Part shown: piece after piece, positions 20,620-33,708 of the stretch
Layout of the letters: every line of letters begins with the position of its first letter
Position numbering within the stretch: position 1 is the first letter of the stretch
Assembly (NCBI RefSeq): GCF_032854445.1
Contig: NC_088295.1
Coordinates: 56,091,249-56,155,248 of the forward strand
Length of the DNA: 64,000 nucleotides
DNA from: Liolophura sinensis
Lineage: Eukaryota > Mollusca > Polyplacophora > Chitonida > Chitonidae
Direction: 5' to 3'
Program-made: the position numbers and the translations under genes
The notes under the pieces: generated by a model
Databases searched by the model: none
What the model was told of the DNA's origin: nothing
Seen by the model: only the letters and a program-made list of their open reading frames with translations

Positions 20620-23616
20620 GTGAAGGTGATGTGTTTACTTATTTACTTGAATCGTGCTTTACGGTGTACTCAAGAATGAGAGGACGAATCGAAAGGTGGC
20701 GATCGGGAACAGACCACCGACTCTTTTCCTGAATGAACCAGGCGAGGCCTTGGTGATGGTTCAAGTAAAATCAGTCTTTGTAGTTCAAAGCTACCTTTAG
20801 TAATTCTGACACCAAAACTAGAAAATTATATATTTATATTATATTTTATATTTTTGTATTAAATGTTTTGTGTATGGATTTGGGATCAGGAATTTTGAAA
20901 CAAATTATACCCAGTATAGTTTTAAGATATAGCGTTGATTCGTATTTTATGCGGATCTCCAGATTACCCTCAGAACAAAGAAAACATACAAATAATGTAA
21001 GCATCATATGAAAGACAATCACAATCATATCTTAATGTACCCTCGTATTTTTAAAGATTGTTTCCACTGAATTAAATGCAGTCAAATTCTGATGTAAGCT
21101 TTATGACCTATCTTGATAATATATCGTCGATGACGTCACACAGACTTCTTTATGGCCATAAGGCAGGTATTCACTTTTTCGTGATTCACATTACATGAGT
21201 CAACTAAGAAGAATTTCATCACGATCTTGACACTGACATGCAGAAAAAGTGTTGTGACGACATCAGCAACATTTATCAGTATGGTTTATTAAGTCTGTTT
21301 GCTTCAGTGAAATAAAAAATCGAAGCAAATAAGACAAAGTATTTTCAGATACAAATTTTAATGTTCTTACAGCGAATACTTTCTTGTTTTTTTAATGTTC
21401 TTATTCTTTTACCGTTTTCTTTTGGCTTTATAGCCAAACAACCGCAATGCCGATTGATTTTGTGCATTCAATTATTATTTCAGCGCACTTAAGAAAGCGT
21501 GTAACTTGACAGAGCACTGGGCTACCTGACTTAGGACAGAACAGTTTATGCCCATGCTGCAGGCTGTTATCAGAATATCTTTGTTAGCGTAACAAGATAC
21601 CGTTTTGTCCATAACATAATAATTAATTGCTTTAGAATAATTTTTATACCATCATCCAGAAGCATAATATAATATTGAATTTAAATGGATTAGTTTTTGG
21701 AGTGAAATGTTTGTCTTTTAAGAGAATTATATAGGTATATGTGACTGATTTTACGATGCTGAAAACACAACCGTCCGCGAGCTGAAAAAAATTGCTCAGA
21801 TAAAGGCGCATTGAAGATCACTTTTGCTTTAATTAGAACACTAGCTTTGTAACTCCAGGCGTTCACCAGGTTTCGTTTTCTTTCAGCTACATAGCCTAAC
21901 GGCCCATGAGTTGTAATAAGACTACCTTCTCCATTGCTTCGTTTTCTACACTGAGAGAAGGCGTGCTTCAGTGGTTCCACACTTATGACAGGGTAGGTGT
22001 TGGGTAGTGTGAAACTCTTCTGTGACCAGCAGTGTTGGATAGCCTATGACATATTCAGTCTACACATCATTAATAGGTTCATTTGCTGATTATACTTGTT
22101 TGTATGTCATGTCTGACAATATCACACATCCGGATACGACGTCCAACTGAGAATATAACTTGTCATGTATAGAAGGATGGTCCTCGAAATGGCTGGTTGA
22201 ATTGAACGCTACAAAGATAAAATCCTTAATGATACCCAAATCCAGATCGCCTTCGGAATTAGACCTCTAGTTTTGTTCATTACCCATAACACAAGCGGAA
22301 ACTCATAAAAACTCTATCTAACTATCGCATTTGGACATACCATGGCAAGAAAGACAAGAAATTGTCTACTAAAGTTGTATCAGACCCCACCTCTGACTGA
22401 ACGTAATGAAGTAATTCAAAAAGACACATGTTTCTTTCTTCGTTTTATTATTATCATTACTATAAGTTATATCATTGTTAGTAATGGTATAAGTATTATT
22501 TTATTATTTTATTATGTGTGTGTGTGCGAGTATTAAAGTAATGATAGAGATGATTGTGGCAATAGCTCTGATGATGATAATTATGGCGATAACGTTGATA
22601 ATAGAATTTTTGTTGCTGATTTTATGGTGGACACCATTCAACATCGTAATTACTGTCACTGTTTTATTGGTAAAATGATTATTACTGTTACCGTGATGGT
22701 TACCGTCATAATGATCGACAGCAGTCCCAGAGATTATTATTTAAATATTCTTGTCTTTTGTCTGTTATTTCACCAAGAATGGTGCAAAATATTGTGTCAA
22801 ATACAACTTATAAAACCCTCATTTTAAAATGACAGCTCAACTGGCATGTATGACAAATAGCTCTTAATAACTCAATCCCTAATCTTTCATAATGGACTTT
22901 CTCGACAGGCGAAACTGACGGCTATAGAGTGCTAGCTAAAACTTGCCAGTTGTAATATATATACGCTTGAACCAGATATTAGAATCCTCAAGTTTCGATA
23001 GACAGAAAAAATAAACATGTCTAACTGTAATGTAACACGGGTCAAACGCTGACCCGGTTAGCATCAGGCCAGTCCTAGACACAAAGTATTACTGACGGCG
23101 TCACAACAACCTGGTTAAGATCGGTTAGTACCCAGTGAAATCCGGCCTATTGTCAATTTACCTACGGTAGGTTTTTTCCCCAAATGTGCATGTAAACTTT
23201 AAAAAGCATCGACGTCCCCTCGGCATTATGGCTTAAGTAGAATTAGGTAAAATATACAGTAATGTTAGGTTAGGCTTTTATTCCAACCCTTCAGACAAAT
23301 GCTCAGAAGTAGAAGCATACTCGCCTCCTAGCATCATGGGTTCGGCAGAATTAGAAAAAAATACATAGTTGTCATCACATATTATAAAAATAACTGCAAA
23401 GAAACAATAATAAAAATGCGATGAGATAGAGCTTCAAGAACGCGTAGCACACCAGCTGATTCCAGGTTTATGCAGGTCAACAATATGCAAGAATAGAGCA
23501 CGGCAAATTCTCACTAGGAACAATAACTAAGAAACTTAAAACTTTAATCTGATTAGGCTGCCAAATTTACGAGATTCCAGTTGCTTCTCTTTTTCCTCAA
23601 ACTTCAATTATCCACT
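20620..23616. other. intergenic DNA
   Basis: AT-rich, with no exon, RNA gene or complete mobile element recognised. A degenerate SINE family 1 tail lies near 20640-20690. Confidence 0.4.
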
Positions 23617-23622
23617 TTTATT
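23617..23622 (-). terminator. polyadenylation signal of gene A
   Basis: AATAAA on the minus strand (TTTATT on plus), 40 nt downstream of the gene A stop codon. Confidence 0.5.
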
Positions 23623-23661
23623 TTCTAACAGATGACAACTTTCTTGCAGAAAAATATCAGG

Positions 23662-23935
23662 TCAGGACAATGACGTATAGTTGGATTCCTGACCGTTATC
23701 TGTATAGGTCAGCTTATTGTAGGGGTTTTCAAAAACCTCAATGTATTCGTGGTCTTCTTCAGGTGCCGTGTTGTAATATGTAGGCGAGAGCGTCTCGTCC
23801 TTCACATTATTATAGTCCGGGGTATCCAGGTTTGGGGATGTAGCGATAGGAATACCGGGGTTATCGAGGTTTGGGGGCACATTGTTGTGAAAACCGCGGT
23901 TTGCCACCGTATTTTCAGCACCTCCTCTTGTATTT
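23662..23935 (-). CDS. gene A tail exon 2, ITAM-like
   Basis: Acceptor acgtttaccag, phase 2, 91 codons to TGA 23662-23664. Two PPNLDN/SPNLDT repeats precede sites DYNNV, TYYNT, HEYIEV, NPYNKL, LTYTDN and NYTSL. YNKL to YTSL spans 23668-23721. The spacing of ten residues is wider than the classical 6-8 of ITAMs. Confidence 0.88.
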
Positions 23936-26900
23936 CTGGTAAACGTAAAAAATAGATTTTGCTCACCGGATACTAATTATCATCTCTAGATTTACTTGAA
24001 AAAAAAATTCAAAGCATGACTTCTTCATGGATAATGAGATAATAAGTACTTGAGTAATAATCTGTTATATTATTAGTGTCATACAGTGACTACAGGAAAG
24101 ACGTTAGACGAAATGTGTCACTCTGAACCAGTCACTACATGAGTAAAGACAAAAACTTGACTGTGATAGTTGGTATCTGCTCACATACGACCTTTACAAT
24201 ACGGGCATATTTTTACTTTATGATCTGCACCTAAGTCTTCAAACTGTTTTAAACTGGAGCATGCACATCCCTTGTCAGAACAGTTTATTGAAAGCAGAAG
24301 AGAAAATGAAAATGAAATGCATGCGATTGTAATGGTAAATTTAGAGGATAAATTAAGCAAGTGAGAACAAACTGTGACAGTATTGGAGTAAATGACTGAG
24401 TTACTTACGACTGATTTTTGTTGTCATGATTGGTCAGCGAGATATTGTAATATGAATGGGAACTCTCCTGTTGAGGAGTCATGTTTGGCTCACTTCCTGA
24501 ACCAGCAATGGGGGGAACTTCAGTGGTGTTTGGCTTTTTGAGTCTCCTCCTAATAAACAAGCACAAATAGCCGATTTGAAAACTTCACTCAGCGATGATC
24601 AACAAGTAGAACACAATAATCAACAAAACCAAAAACAACAACGCCCTCTTCCCACAGAACATCTGTTGCATATATAAAGAAATTTAATTATTGACTAGTG
24701 ATGTCATGTTTCCGAGTCCAGCTTGTTCTAATTCGTCTTTGACCTTCTGTAAGAATGTTAGTTAGGTACCCCCACCACCTGGTTCTGTCCGATTCCTTCC
24801 TGCAATAAAGCCTTCGCTTTTTCTACGGACTTAAAAGTGATATATTCTATTCTATATTCTAAGATGAAACTAAGCCAGTCCTTAAAAACAGGACTTTTTG
24901 TGGATGTCCATACACCATACACGTTGTATTTCTGTATATCAAGACAAAGTGGTGAAAGTGGAATTTGGTCTTTAAGCAATTGTTGGAGCGAGTTCCTCAA
25001 TGATGGCCAAAGCAGAAGATATTATTTTGATTACAAAATGTTAATTGTCTTTTTAACAAGAAGGCTGTGGACTGATTGAGAAATCTGCATATTGCTTGCA
25101 TGACACGAGAACAGAATACAAATGAAATTACCTCACAAGGACGACAGTGATGAAAATGGCAACAACAGTAAGGAAGGCAATAACACATCCGACAATGATT
25201 GGGGTGTTGCTTGTGGTTGAGGTTGAGGCTGCAGACAAACGGTCATGCCATTGGGGATATCAAACAAGAAAAAAATATTACAGCTATAACCAATAGCTTA
25301 TTTCTTTCAAAGTAAAACCTTTCGCGGTTATTCGAATATTTTATTTGATTGTTTACCTCCTGATTCAACAATGTCAGACAGTTATATGGGTGATGGAACC
25401 ACCGACCATTTGGCAATGTACTGACGAACATTCCCACTTGTGACGAAAACGTATGAACAACATATTGCTGGAGGACAAGTGGTCTTCAACGAAAATCCGC
25501 TTATTCTCGCCAAGGCCTCACAAACATTACATGCAAATTACCAGAAGTACGGCTCAAGAGCTTGGTGTTTGAAGTTGGCCCTAGTTTTCATGATATCTCT
25601 CTGTTCCCCAGTCGTTGTGAAGATATTCGTCAAAGTTTTCTTTAGTTTTATTTTGACTTTAAATGAACTGATTTGTTTTAAAACCCGCCTCATTTTTTAA
25701 CTCGTCTTGCTTAAGATCCAGAAAGATCCGTTCGTAATTTATGCAGATATAGGAGTAACAACCAGGCATGCAAAATGTCATGCACATTTTGATAATAGAA
25801 CACAGGATTTATCAAATTACAACTTTGAAAAGGATATATAGATATCAACAAAATGATACAGATAAAGTTTTAGAAGGATTGTATATAGTTGTATGTTTTC
25901 ATACAGTAACTAAATGTTGCATCATATCCCAAATTACATAATGAGTTATGCGAACACTGCACCTAAACGGCGCCATTGGTGTCAGACTATCTTAAAATTT
26001 ATGAAATATACTACTTATGTAAGGCTGAAATATTTTTAATGTGCTCAGTTTAGAAAGTTATACATTTTATCGACGAATTTTACCCCCATCTTTGAGTAAG
26101 ACATGGGTGGTCTTAGGGAAAGATTACATTGGTCGGTTAATATAGCTGTGTATAATGTTTATTAGAAACAGACATCGTTGAAATTAGATGTGTTGTATGA
26201 TTGACATCTACTAAGATGGCATTTATGTTGTTTTTGTTACATTTATTTATTTATTTGACCGTAATACTCAAGGGGTCAGTTTCATGGGTGGAGTAAACAG
26301 AAGTGGCTGTGCAAAACCAGTTATTAAGTGACCAATCTTGAGTGATTGCTATCACTGATAAAATAATTGCTTAGTCTAAAAGAACGTCAACACAATATAG
26401 TTTGTATCAAACTGCTGTGCACGTGATATTTTAATAGGGAACTTAATTACTGTTGGTCCAAGCTGTGCATGTACTTCGTGGGGGAAACAGTAAAACAGTA
26501 TACTGAGTACAAGAATAAATGGTCAATGGACCTAGTAGAACTGGTATATATACCCTATTTATCGTAGCCCTTCGAGTAAGTTTTACAGACCCCCAAAGGT
26601 GCAGCTGAGCAGTATGTAGGAATTATTGCATGACTGCAATAGATAATCTGCCAATGCTGCATGAAACTCAGTTTAAACGTCGGTAATGTCACTTTGTTTC
26701 TTTTTCGTTCAACTATGATAAAGGTCATACAATATGCTTACCCCAAATAAACCAGGTAAGTTTTAGCTCTCCACACAACTTACACAATCGAAATTTCAAT
26801 ACCAGAAGCGGAAATCTAACTTACCCTTTGTCTTTATCGAAGACAATTCTTCTGATCCTCTTGTCGAACCTGCTGAAATTGTTGATGTTGCAAGAAAAGG

Positions 26901-29900
26901 GCGAGTTCCTGACAACAAAAACAGTCGATATTAAAGTCGAAATTAAAGACGCAAGGAAGTTTACTAGATTATGAGAAAAAATATACCAAGCACCTTAAAT
27001 TCTCATTCGAAACGAACTATGGAAGCTAAGAATGGAAAGACGATGCTGCGTTACAGCCTGTACAGTGCAACCGGATCCTAAGAATATACTCAACGCGTGT
27101 CATCCGTCCATCATAAGCGCATCTTGATCCGTTGTGGGGTGAATCCTACCCGGATGACACGGCCCTGAAGGGCAGCCATGATGGGCGGCCATTGTGTGGA
27201 TGTTGGCACCATCCTGATCGCATCTCACGCGGATCTTGATTGACCGGTACATGTAGTCTCGTTTAGACCGTTTATGACACTTTAGCCTTTCCTACACGCT
27301 AGCTATAAACTTGACACGATGTATCTTTAGTTTGCTTACCCGCTAAGGCAGGTGTGGTAACGAGAAAACTATTAGTGAATGATCTTTCATTCTCTCATTC
27401 AAACCAGTAAAAGTGTGAGCTAGCCCAATGCATGACTTCCGAGATTTGCTTGCCCGTTTCTCGACGAAGTTTATTTGTGTCGGTGGCAGACATAGATATT
27501 GTTGCCTTTAGAGAAATAAGGATATGAAACAAAAGAGATCTCTGGGGCCAGTTGTTCCAAAGATTATTCAAAGTTAGGCTAATTAACCTGTAATTTGTAC
27601 ATGTACTCGCTCTCACTGCTTGTGGTGCCTTAGTGACAATAGGTCGTCGACGAAGCTCATGTGGTCGTATATGCAGCCTAACATTCGTTGAAGATCACTT
27701 GTCTTCCATCAGCATATGGCGCTCATCACATTTGGACAAGTTTGTTAGTAACTCGCCAAAGTTCAGTGGTTTATGTGGGGCTCTCCGGTTTCCTCCACCC
27801 ATAACACTGACTAAAAGCAATCGTAATAGTGAAAAAGTCTTGAGTATAACGTCAGGCAATAATGAAAGAATTAAATAAATAAAACATTAGTCTCGGTTTA
27901 TTTCTTTTGATTGTTGTTAAATGTCATACTCAGAAATGTTTTGTTATAGAATGGCTGCCCATTTTTTTGGTAAAAGAAACCGGAGGTCCCGGAATAAACC
28001 ACCTACCTTTGGCTAGGTACCTGATTCCTGATAGCGGCAGAATCGGCAAATTCCATGTCCTGGAATGAGCCTTGCTTTAGCTGCTGCTGGTAACTGGGAT
28101 GATCTAGTATTAAACGTTTTATGATCTGCAAGTTACGACTACACTGCCCCTATTTTACTGGGTCTTATTAGCGTACCATTTAGTTCCTCTTTTAAATGAG
28201 AGATATCACGAGTTGTATTTTCCAAAGAGTTTGTTATTTGGCGACATGGTCTCGTATGACGTCACGGTGGGTTGGTATGTCGTTCGAGAAAAAGAAAAGA
28301 AAGTTGCCACCTAAACGGGGAATACTACTTATGTAAGGCTGAAATATATTTAATATGTTCAGTTTAGAAAATTATACGTTTTATCGATGAAGTTTACCCC
28401 AATCTTTGAGTGAGACAGGGGTGGTCTTGCAGTATATTTACAGTGGTTGGCTGATATACCTGTGTGTAATGCTTATTAGAAATAGACATCGTTGAAATCC
28501 GATCTGTTTTATGATTGACATCTATTTGGAAGTCATTTATGACGTTTTCATTACCTTTATTTACTTATTCGACCGTAATACTCAAGAATCAGTTTCATAT
28601 GTGGAGGCCACCATAATGCTGGCCGCCGTCGTATAACTGAAATATTCTTGAGTACGGCGTAAAACACCAATCAAAAAAAATCATATCTGGAGGAAACAAG
28701 AGTGGTTGTGCAAAACCACAGTTATTAAGTGACCAATCTTGAGTGATTGCTATCACTGATAAAATAATTGGGCAAATTTGTTTCGAAAACTTAGTCTAAA
28801 AAAACGTTAACACAAAATAATCTGTATCAAACTGCTGTGCACGTAATATTTTAACAGGTAAATGCTGAGTATACTCAGTATATTGATTACAAGAAACAAT
28901 AATTAGTGGACCTAGTAGCATTGGTATATATACCCTATTTATTATAGCTTTTCGAGTAAGTTTTGCAGAGCCCTATAGCTGCAGCTGAGCAGTATGTAGG
29001 AATTATTGTATAACTGCATTAGATCTCTACCATTGCTGCACGAAACTCAGTTTTAAAAATCTGTAATATCCATTTGTTTCTTTTTCGTTCAACTATAATA
29101 AGGGCCATACAATAAGCTTACCCCAAATAAACCAAAGTTTTAGTTCTCCACATAAATGACAAAATGGATCTTTTAAGACCAGAAGCGGAAATCTAACTTA
29201 CTGGATGTCTTTATTAAGTACGATTCTTTTGATCCTCCTGGCGAACCTCCTGATGCTGTTGTTGTTACAAGATGGGGGCAAGTCCCTGGCAACAATAACA
29301 GTCAATAATTTACACAAAAATTAAATTAAAAAAAAAGAAGTAAAAAGAAATATGAATGGCGGCCCATGCGCGGATGTTGGCACCATCCCGATGGCATCTT
29401 ACGCGGATCTTGATTGGCCGGTACATGTAGTCTCGTTTAGGCTGTTTATGGCACTTTACCCTTTGCCTACACGCTGACTATAAACATGACACCATTTATC
29501 TTAGTTTGCTTACCTGGTAAGGCAGGCGTGGTGACAAGAAAACTATAAATGAATGATCTATCATTCACTTAACTCTCTCCCTCTCTCATTCAAACCAGCA
29601 AAAATTTGAGCTAGCCCAATGCATGACTTCCGACTTTTGCTTTCCCCTTTTTCAACGAAGTTTATTAGTGTCAATGGAAATGTAAAGTCGTTAACGCATT
29701 CCCGGACAACCGGAGATAATGTAAGTTCTCACCAAAAGCTGTACTAATATTATAAATTAGGCACCAGTGGTGCCTAAATTATCATTTAAAAGTTCTGTTA
29801 TATCTATACACTATATTTAGCTCTTAAAATGACTCATTATCTTGATTATGTATGAATTAGTAACCACGTTGGGAGCTAGACCGTTAGTGAATACTCTTTT

Positions 29901-32900
29901 TTTATTTCCAGAGAACAAGCAAGGTTGGTATCGAACAGTGCTGCATTATGTGCAAATGTTTATGTATACGCTTTAGTGCATGTCGTAAAACCCTACGCAG
30001 ATCACGGTCGGATCCTACAATCATCATACGCGGATCCTACGCCCATCATATGCGAATGGTACACCTATCTTGACTGTATGATCGAACAGTACTGTACATC
30101 TGAGTAGCCCAAAGTTCTTATATTAACACAAACGTGATATTTGATAACCCGAAAATGGAGAGATTCAAAGGTTTTATACTCTCCAGACACAGATTCTCCA
30201 GATGGTACATCTTATCTGGACCTACATTTGTACAAATATTAGAAGGGTTTCCCCTCTTGCAGACTTTACAACAAGAGGCATTCAATTTTGATACTGTAAA
30301 TTATCCTTACTTGGACTGCAATATAATGAAAGGTCCTGCATGTGGCGTGTACATATCTCGCCTGGAAGCATTTGTAAGATCTTGAGTGTTGTGTGAGGAT
30401 TTTAATCAACCTCACAAGTTATAACTGCAAAAACTAGTATATCACGGTTATTCCATTAAACGCCTTCACTCCAAGTTTCTTAAGTTTTACAATAAGTACT
30501 AATCTCTTGAACGTAAATATACAGAGAGCGTCCAGAATCACTATTAATTAATTTTCTATCCTGAAATATTAACCCGAAGCTAGAGATTGTATATTCATGG
30601 TGTTGAATCAGATCGCTACGTTGGATATATGAACAGTTGCAATCAAAGCGAAACTGAGATACTTATTTTGTTATCGACAACTGATAGTCTTGCATGGTAC
30701 ACGATTTGAATACTGATTTCACTCAGCCCCCTAGAACATATCTTGTGTCTGTGTTAAACTGTTGACTGCTTCTCTTTGGAAGATTCCGTCCTATCTCCGT
30801 ACTTTATATAATTTCTTAGATCTTTGGTAATTTGTGTTAAACGTCGTTTTAGAAATTGGTCATGCGATTATTGACCCCAACCGCTCCTATGAGTTGACGG
30901 CTGGTATACGAATGTCTGTTTCGACGCATAGATTACAATGGTAAAATACGTGTTCAAATCGTTCTACTGAACTTCAAAAGTAAAAATAGTCAAAAGTATT
31001 TTTGTATAAAAAATTTAGTCACAGGCCAAAATTAATGGCATTCGCCATTAAGAAGGTCATTTGCCGATGACACATACAGGGGATAAATCTTGGAATTCTC
31101 TAGGAGATACCATTTCCTTCAAACGAAAATGAAATCAGAAAAAAAACTGCCTGTAGTGGTTTTGAGATGTTTTGTTGTTTCTATGGGTAAATAAATTGAT
31201 ATATGGTTTATTTAACGACCTGACATTTCGTATTCCCCGGATATTATTTCCGGAATCAGCAACGCCGAATGAATTAGATGGGAGTGTCAGATGTTTCTTT
31301 CGTGCACCCTGAGTCGATAAAGGGACAGGGACAACAACTCAGTTAAAACAATACAGCGCAGTAACCAGAGGAGATATCTCCATGCCCCGTGAAAATATGT
31401 TCCTATCGCTCACTCATCATCAAAGTTTCCTGGCGATGCAAGAACAGCCAGAGCAGCTGTGCACTACACGAGCCGCCAATCTCAGCACTGAGATCTGTTC
31501 TGCCCGAAATTTGACTCTAAACCAGAGAGAGCAGAACAGGGGAAATAACCCAACAAACTAAAACTGTGTAGACCCGTCACATATAAAATTTAAATTAACA
31601 TCATTGCACTTTTAAACCCAATTCTTTTTTGAATGAAGAGGCTAAATTCCATCTGTTACATGTGATCATTTGTCAAGTATCAAAATGTCGTCGCTGCTCT
31701 ATAGTTTAACTCTCCATGCTGTAGGCCTTTGTATTGCAGCTGAAAATTATCTATTCGTATCTATTCATAATAACTCGGCGAAACAGTTATTTATTTAGCG
31801 TCAAAAGAATTTAAGGGATTACTGAAAATACTTACCGGAAGAAGTGCATGTGTATGTGATCGATCTCACGCTGCTGAATGTGGATATGTGACCGATACGT
31901 ACACACGGGTCAGTTACTAGTCCCGGACGAAGGGAATGGAGATCACACTCACTTACACCAGTACAGTTTCCCTGTAACTCATGGCGTTCATCGTTTGTAT
32001 TTCTAACCCAGCTACATCGGCTTGTGTTACGTCGGCAACATCGGTCAGGCACAGGGGCTGATACTTCATGAGGACAAAGTTTGTCAGTCGGATCCCACTG
32101 GTAAAACTTGACCTCTGATATACAAATCTGAGTCCCCTCGTCACACTCTAATTTGTTGTGTGTTTGACTGAAAACTGATGATCCATGACAGGCCTCGGAG
32201 AAAATGACTGAAAAATATAAACAAGAATTGTATATAAACATGATAATGTAAAAATATGTGATTCTACACACACAAAACATAAAGGAACAAATCAGGCAGG
32301 AAGAACAGAACAGTCTGTATAGCCTGTGTGAGTCAGATGGAAGCACCTTAAACTAGCTCATTAGTCAAACAGTTGCACGGCACCCGTCCAATCACCTTCA
32401 CGTGTATGTTTTCCAAATCGGTTGAGTTGGGGGAGGAGGTGGTAGTCCTATAATGTATGAGTGAAATAATTTTGAGTACGGCATAAAAGACCAGTCAAAA
32501 AAATAAATTCTACAGCACAGATATTGGTGTTATTACATCACACGGCAATCTGTACTACATTAACTGCTGATGTATTAATACATACTCTCACCATATAATG
32601 CTGGCAGCCGCCGTTTAAGTGAAATATTGTTAAGTGCGGCGTAAAACTCCCATAAATACATGTTATAACACAGCATGGTGTAACAGGTTTGTCAAGCGCA
32701 CTGATAAAGGGCGGTGTTTACGTCTGAGCCCTGTTTCATACACGTTATGGTCATCAGTGGAATTTTCTTCAGAACCACAATTAAACAAGTACTTAAATAT
32801 ACTACTCAACAAAGCCAGCTTTTGTTTTTTTTTGTTTGTTGGGATTTTTTTTGTTTTTGTTTTTTGTTTTGGTTTTCTTGACTCTTCAGTCGCGTAAGCT

Positions 32901-33708
32901 TGTATTTTATTTCCTTTAGCTATTTACAAAGTCTTTGATAACACGAGTTTTGTCTCTAGTCATAGTCTTTGGACGAACATGATGGACATGTCTAGGTGAA
33001 TACATACATGTAAAATACTGCTACATTTAGTATCCTTCTTTAGAACTCGCTTCATGTTAGCGTTCTGTATGTAGTGTTGTACGTCATATATACTTTTGTA
33101 AAGAGTGTCCTACTTAAATTCTAAAGCAATGTACCTGTATGCACACGGACTAGGTTTGGTAACGTCTACACAGTACAGATGCACTTACCTACGACTTGGC
33201 CGGTCCATATATGATTCGCGTAAGATCCTGTACATATTTATTACCACTCAGAGAAAATTCTATTGATTTGATTGGTAGAAGTGCCAAACGTACAGAACCG
33301 AATATGAAAGGGTACATCAGTTTTCATATACCCCTGCAATCGAGGCGTCAGGCTCGGATGTATCCCCAGAATCAAGGCGAAACGCGCAGATGTAAAATGT
33401 AAACAAAAAGGGAGACCTTGACTTTGAACTTTGAACAAACTTCGTCCGTTAATATTTTCATCGGATTTGCCTCGGAAAAATATTATCGACATCTGCCAAA
33501 TATCTACCCGTATACCCCGAAGGCCGTCATATGACAAATAATATATACACATGTATGTATATTGTGACACGCACCTTCTAAGACACTTACCTTCACCATC
33601 TCCGGAACATACTTGCAGTCCAGCTGTAAGAATCATGAGGAAGACTGGCATGTACATGGTCGGCTGCCCTCTAATAAGGCACATCTTTAAGTTTTCACAT
33701 CTGTTCAC
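23662..33708 (-). CDS. gene A: lectin-like receptor with ITAM-like tail
   Basis: Seven exons give an open frame of 389 residues: 33591-33708, 31836-32207, 29202-29285, 26825-26908, 25132-25228, 24409-24549 and 23662-23935. Order: signal peptide (1-39), Cys-rich domain (about 44-163) resembling the SUEL/rhamnose-binding lectin family, two tandem stalk modules (164-219), TM (about 230-251), RRRLKK stop-transfer, and a tail of about 138 residues with nine tyrosines. YNKL at 371-374 and YTSL at 385-388 form an ITAM-like pair with ten residues between. All junctions before the TM exon are phase 1; the last two are phase 2. This suggests a surface lectin that signals through SH2 proteins. Ligand and direction of signalling are unknown. 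The ectodomain is paralogous to gene B; the tail is not. Confidence 0.85.
24409..24549 (-). CDS. gene A tail exon 1
   Basis: Acceptor tttattag, 141 nt, donor GTAAGTAA, phase 2 to 2. It begins with the basic stop-transfer RRRLKKPN, is Ser/Pro-rich, and carries SHSYYNISL. A decayed copy lies at 17856-18351. Confidence 0.85.
25132..25228 (-). CDS. gene A transmembrane exon
   Basis: Acceptor gtttgtctgcag, 97 nt, donor AG|GTAATT, phase 1 to 2. A short TST-rich start is followed by one hydrophobic helix (IIVGCVIAFLTVVAIFITVV). It lies outside the block shared with gene B. Confidence 0.85.
26825..26908 (-). CDS. gene A stalk exon, second unit
   Basis: 84 nt, phase 1 to 1, acceptor tttgttgtcag, donor G|GTAAGT. 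The peptide TRPFLATSTISAGSTRGSEE is Ser/Thr-rich. Compared with the other two copies, the TCP cysteine is replaced by Arg. Confidence 0.75.
28560..28740 (-). mobile_element. SINE family 3 fragment carrying a nested SINE 1
   Basis: 'ttatttacttattcgaccgt' + 'aatactcaagaatcagtttc' is the 3' end of family 3 (compare 59365 onwards). It is interrupted by a short family 1 copy at about 28618-28671 and resumes with 'ggaaacaagagtggttgtgc'. Confidence 0.7.
28618..28671 (+). mobile_element. SINE family 1, short 3' copy nested in SINE family 3
   Basis: It runs from 'ataatgctggccgccgtcgt' to 'cggcgtaaaacaccaatcaa' and an A-run. Flanking direct repeats TCATATGTGGAGG and TCATATCTGGAGG (one mismatch) mark the target-site duplication. 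It is absent from the equivalent place in the gene B copy (59390-59420) and from the 26.2-kb copy. Confidence 0.75.
29202..29285 (-). CDS. gene A stalk exon, first unit
   Basis: 84 nt, phase 1 to 1, acceptor tattgttgccag, donor CA|GTAAGT. Peptide TCPHLVTTTASGGSPGGSKE. The TCP start with one cysteine matches the gene B stalk exon. Confidence 0.75.
31836..32207 (-). CDS. gene A lectin-like ectodomain exon
   Basis: 372 nt, phase 1 to 1, acceptor tatatttttcag, donor G|GTAAGT. After EACHGSSVF comes a Cys-rich domain with LECDEGTQICISEVKFYQ, DRCCRRNTSRC, NCTGVSECDL, TDPC and a final SVRSITYTC. The order C...CxG/V...C.L...DPC...ITYTC is that of SUEL-type (Gal_Lectin) domains. The WVRN-NCTG segment also gives N-glycosylation sequons (NTS, NCT). 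Confidence 0.82.
32450..32665 (+). mobile_element. two short SINE family 1 tail fragments
   Basis: 'ttttgagtacggcataaaag' near 32470 and 'aagtgaaatattgttaagtg' + 'cggcgtaaaactcccataaa' near 32615 are family 1 3' ends. Both are shared with the B copy (61920-61985 and 62160-62230), so they predate the A/B duplication. Confidence 0.65.
33591..33708 (-). CDS. gene A signal-peptide exon
   Basis: 118 nt, phase-1 donor G|GTAAGTGTC. Two possible starts, M1 and M9. The second gives a compact signal peptide (MYMPVFLMILTAGLQVCS as core) and aligns with the orphan exon at 36388-36481. The gene B exon is almost identical in sequence. Confidence 0.82.

Larger units (their letters stand above)
26000..29690. 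repeat. tandem duplication within gene A, two stalk-exon units
   Basis: 26000-27500 and 28320-29690 are copies of each other, including the stalk exon, the upstream 'ctgtgcacgtgatattttaa' block and the downstream 'gagctagcccaatgcatgac' block. Gene B has only one such unit. Confidence 0.8.
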
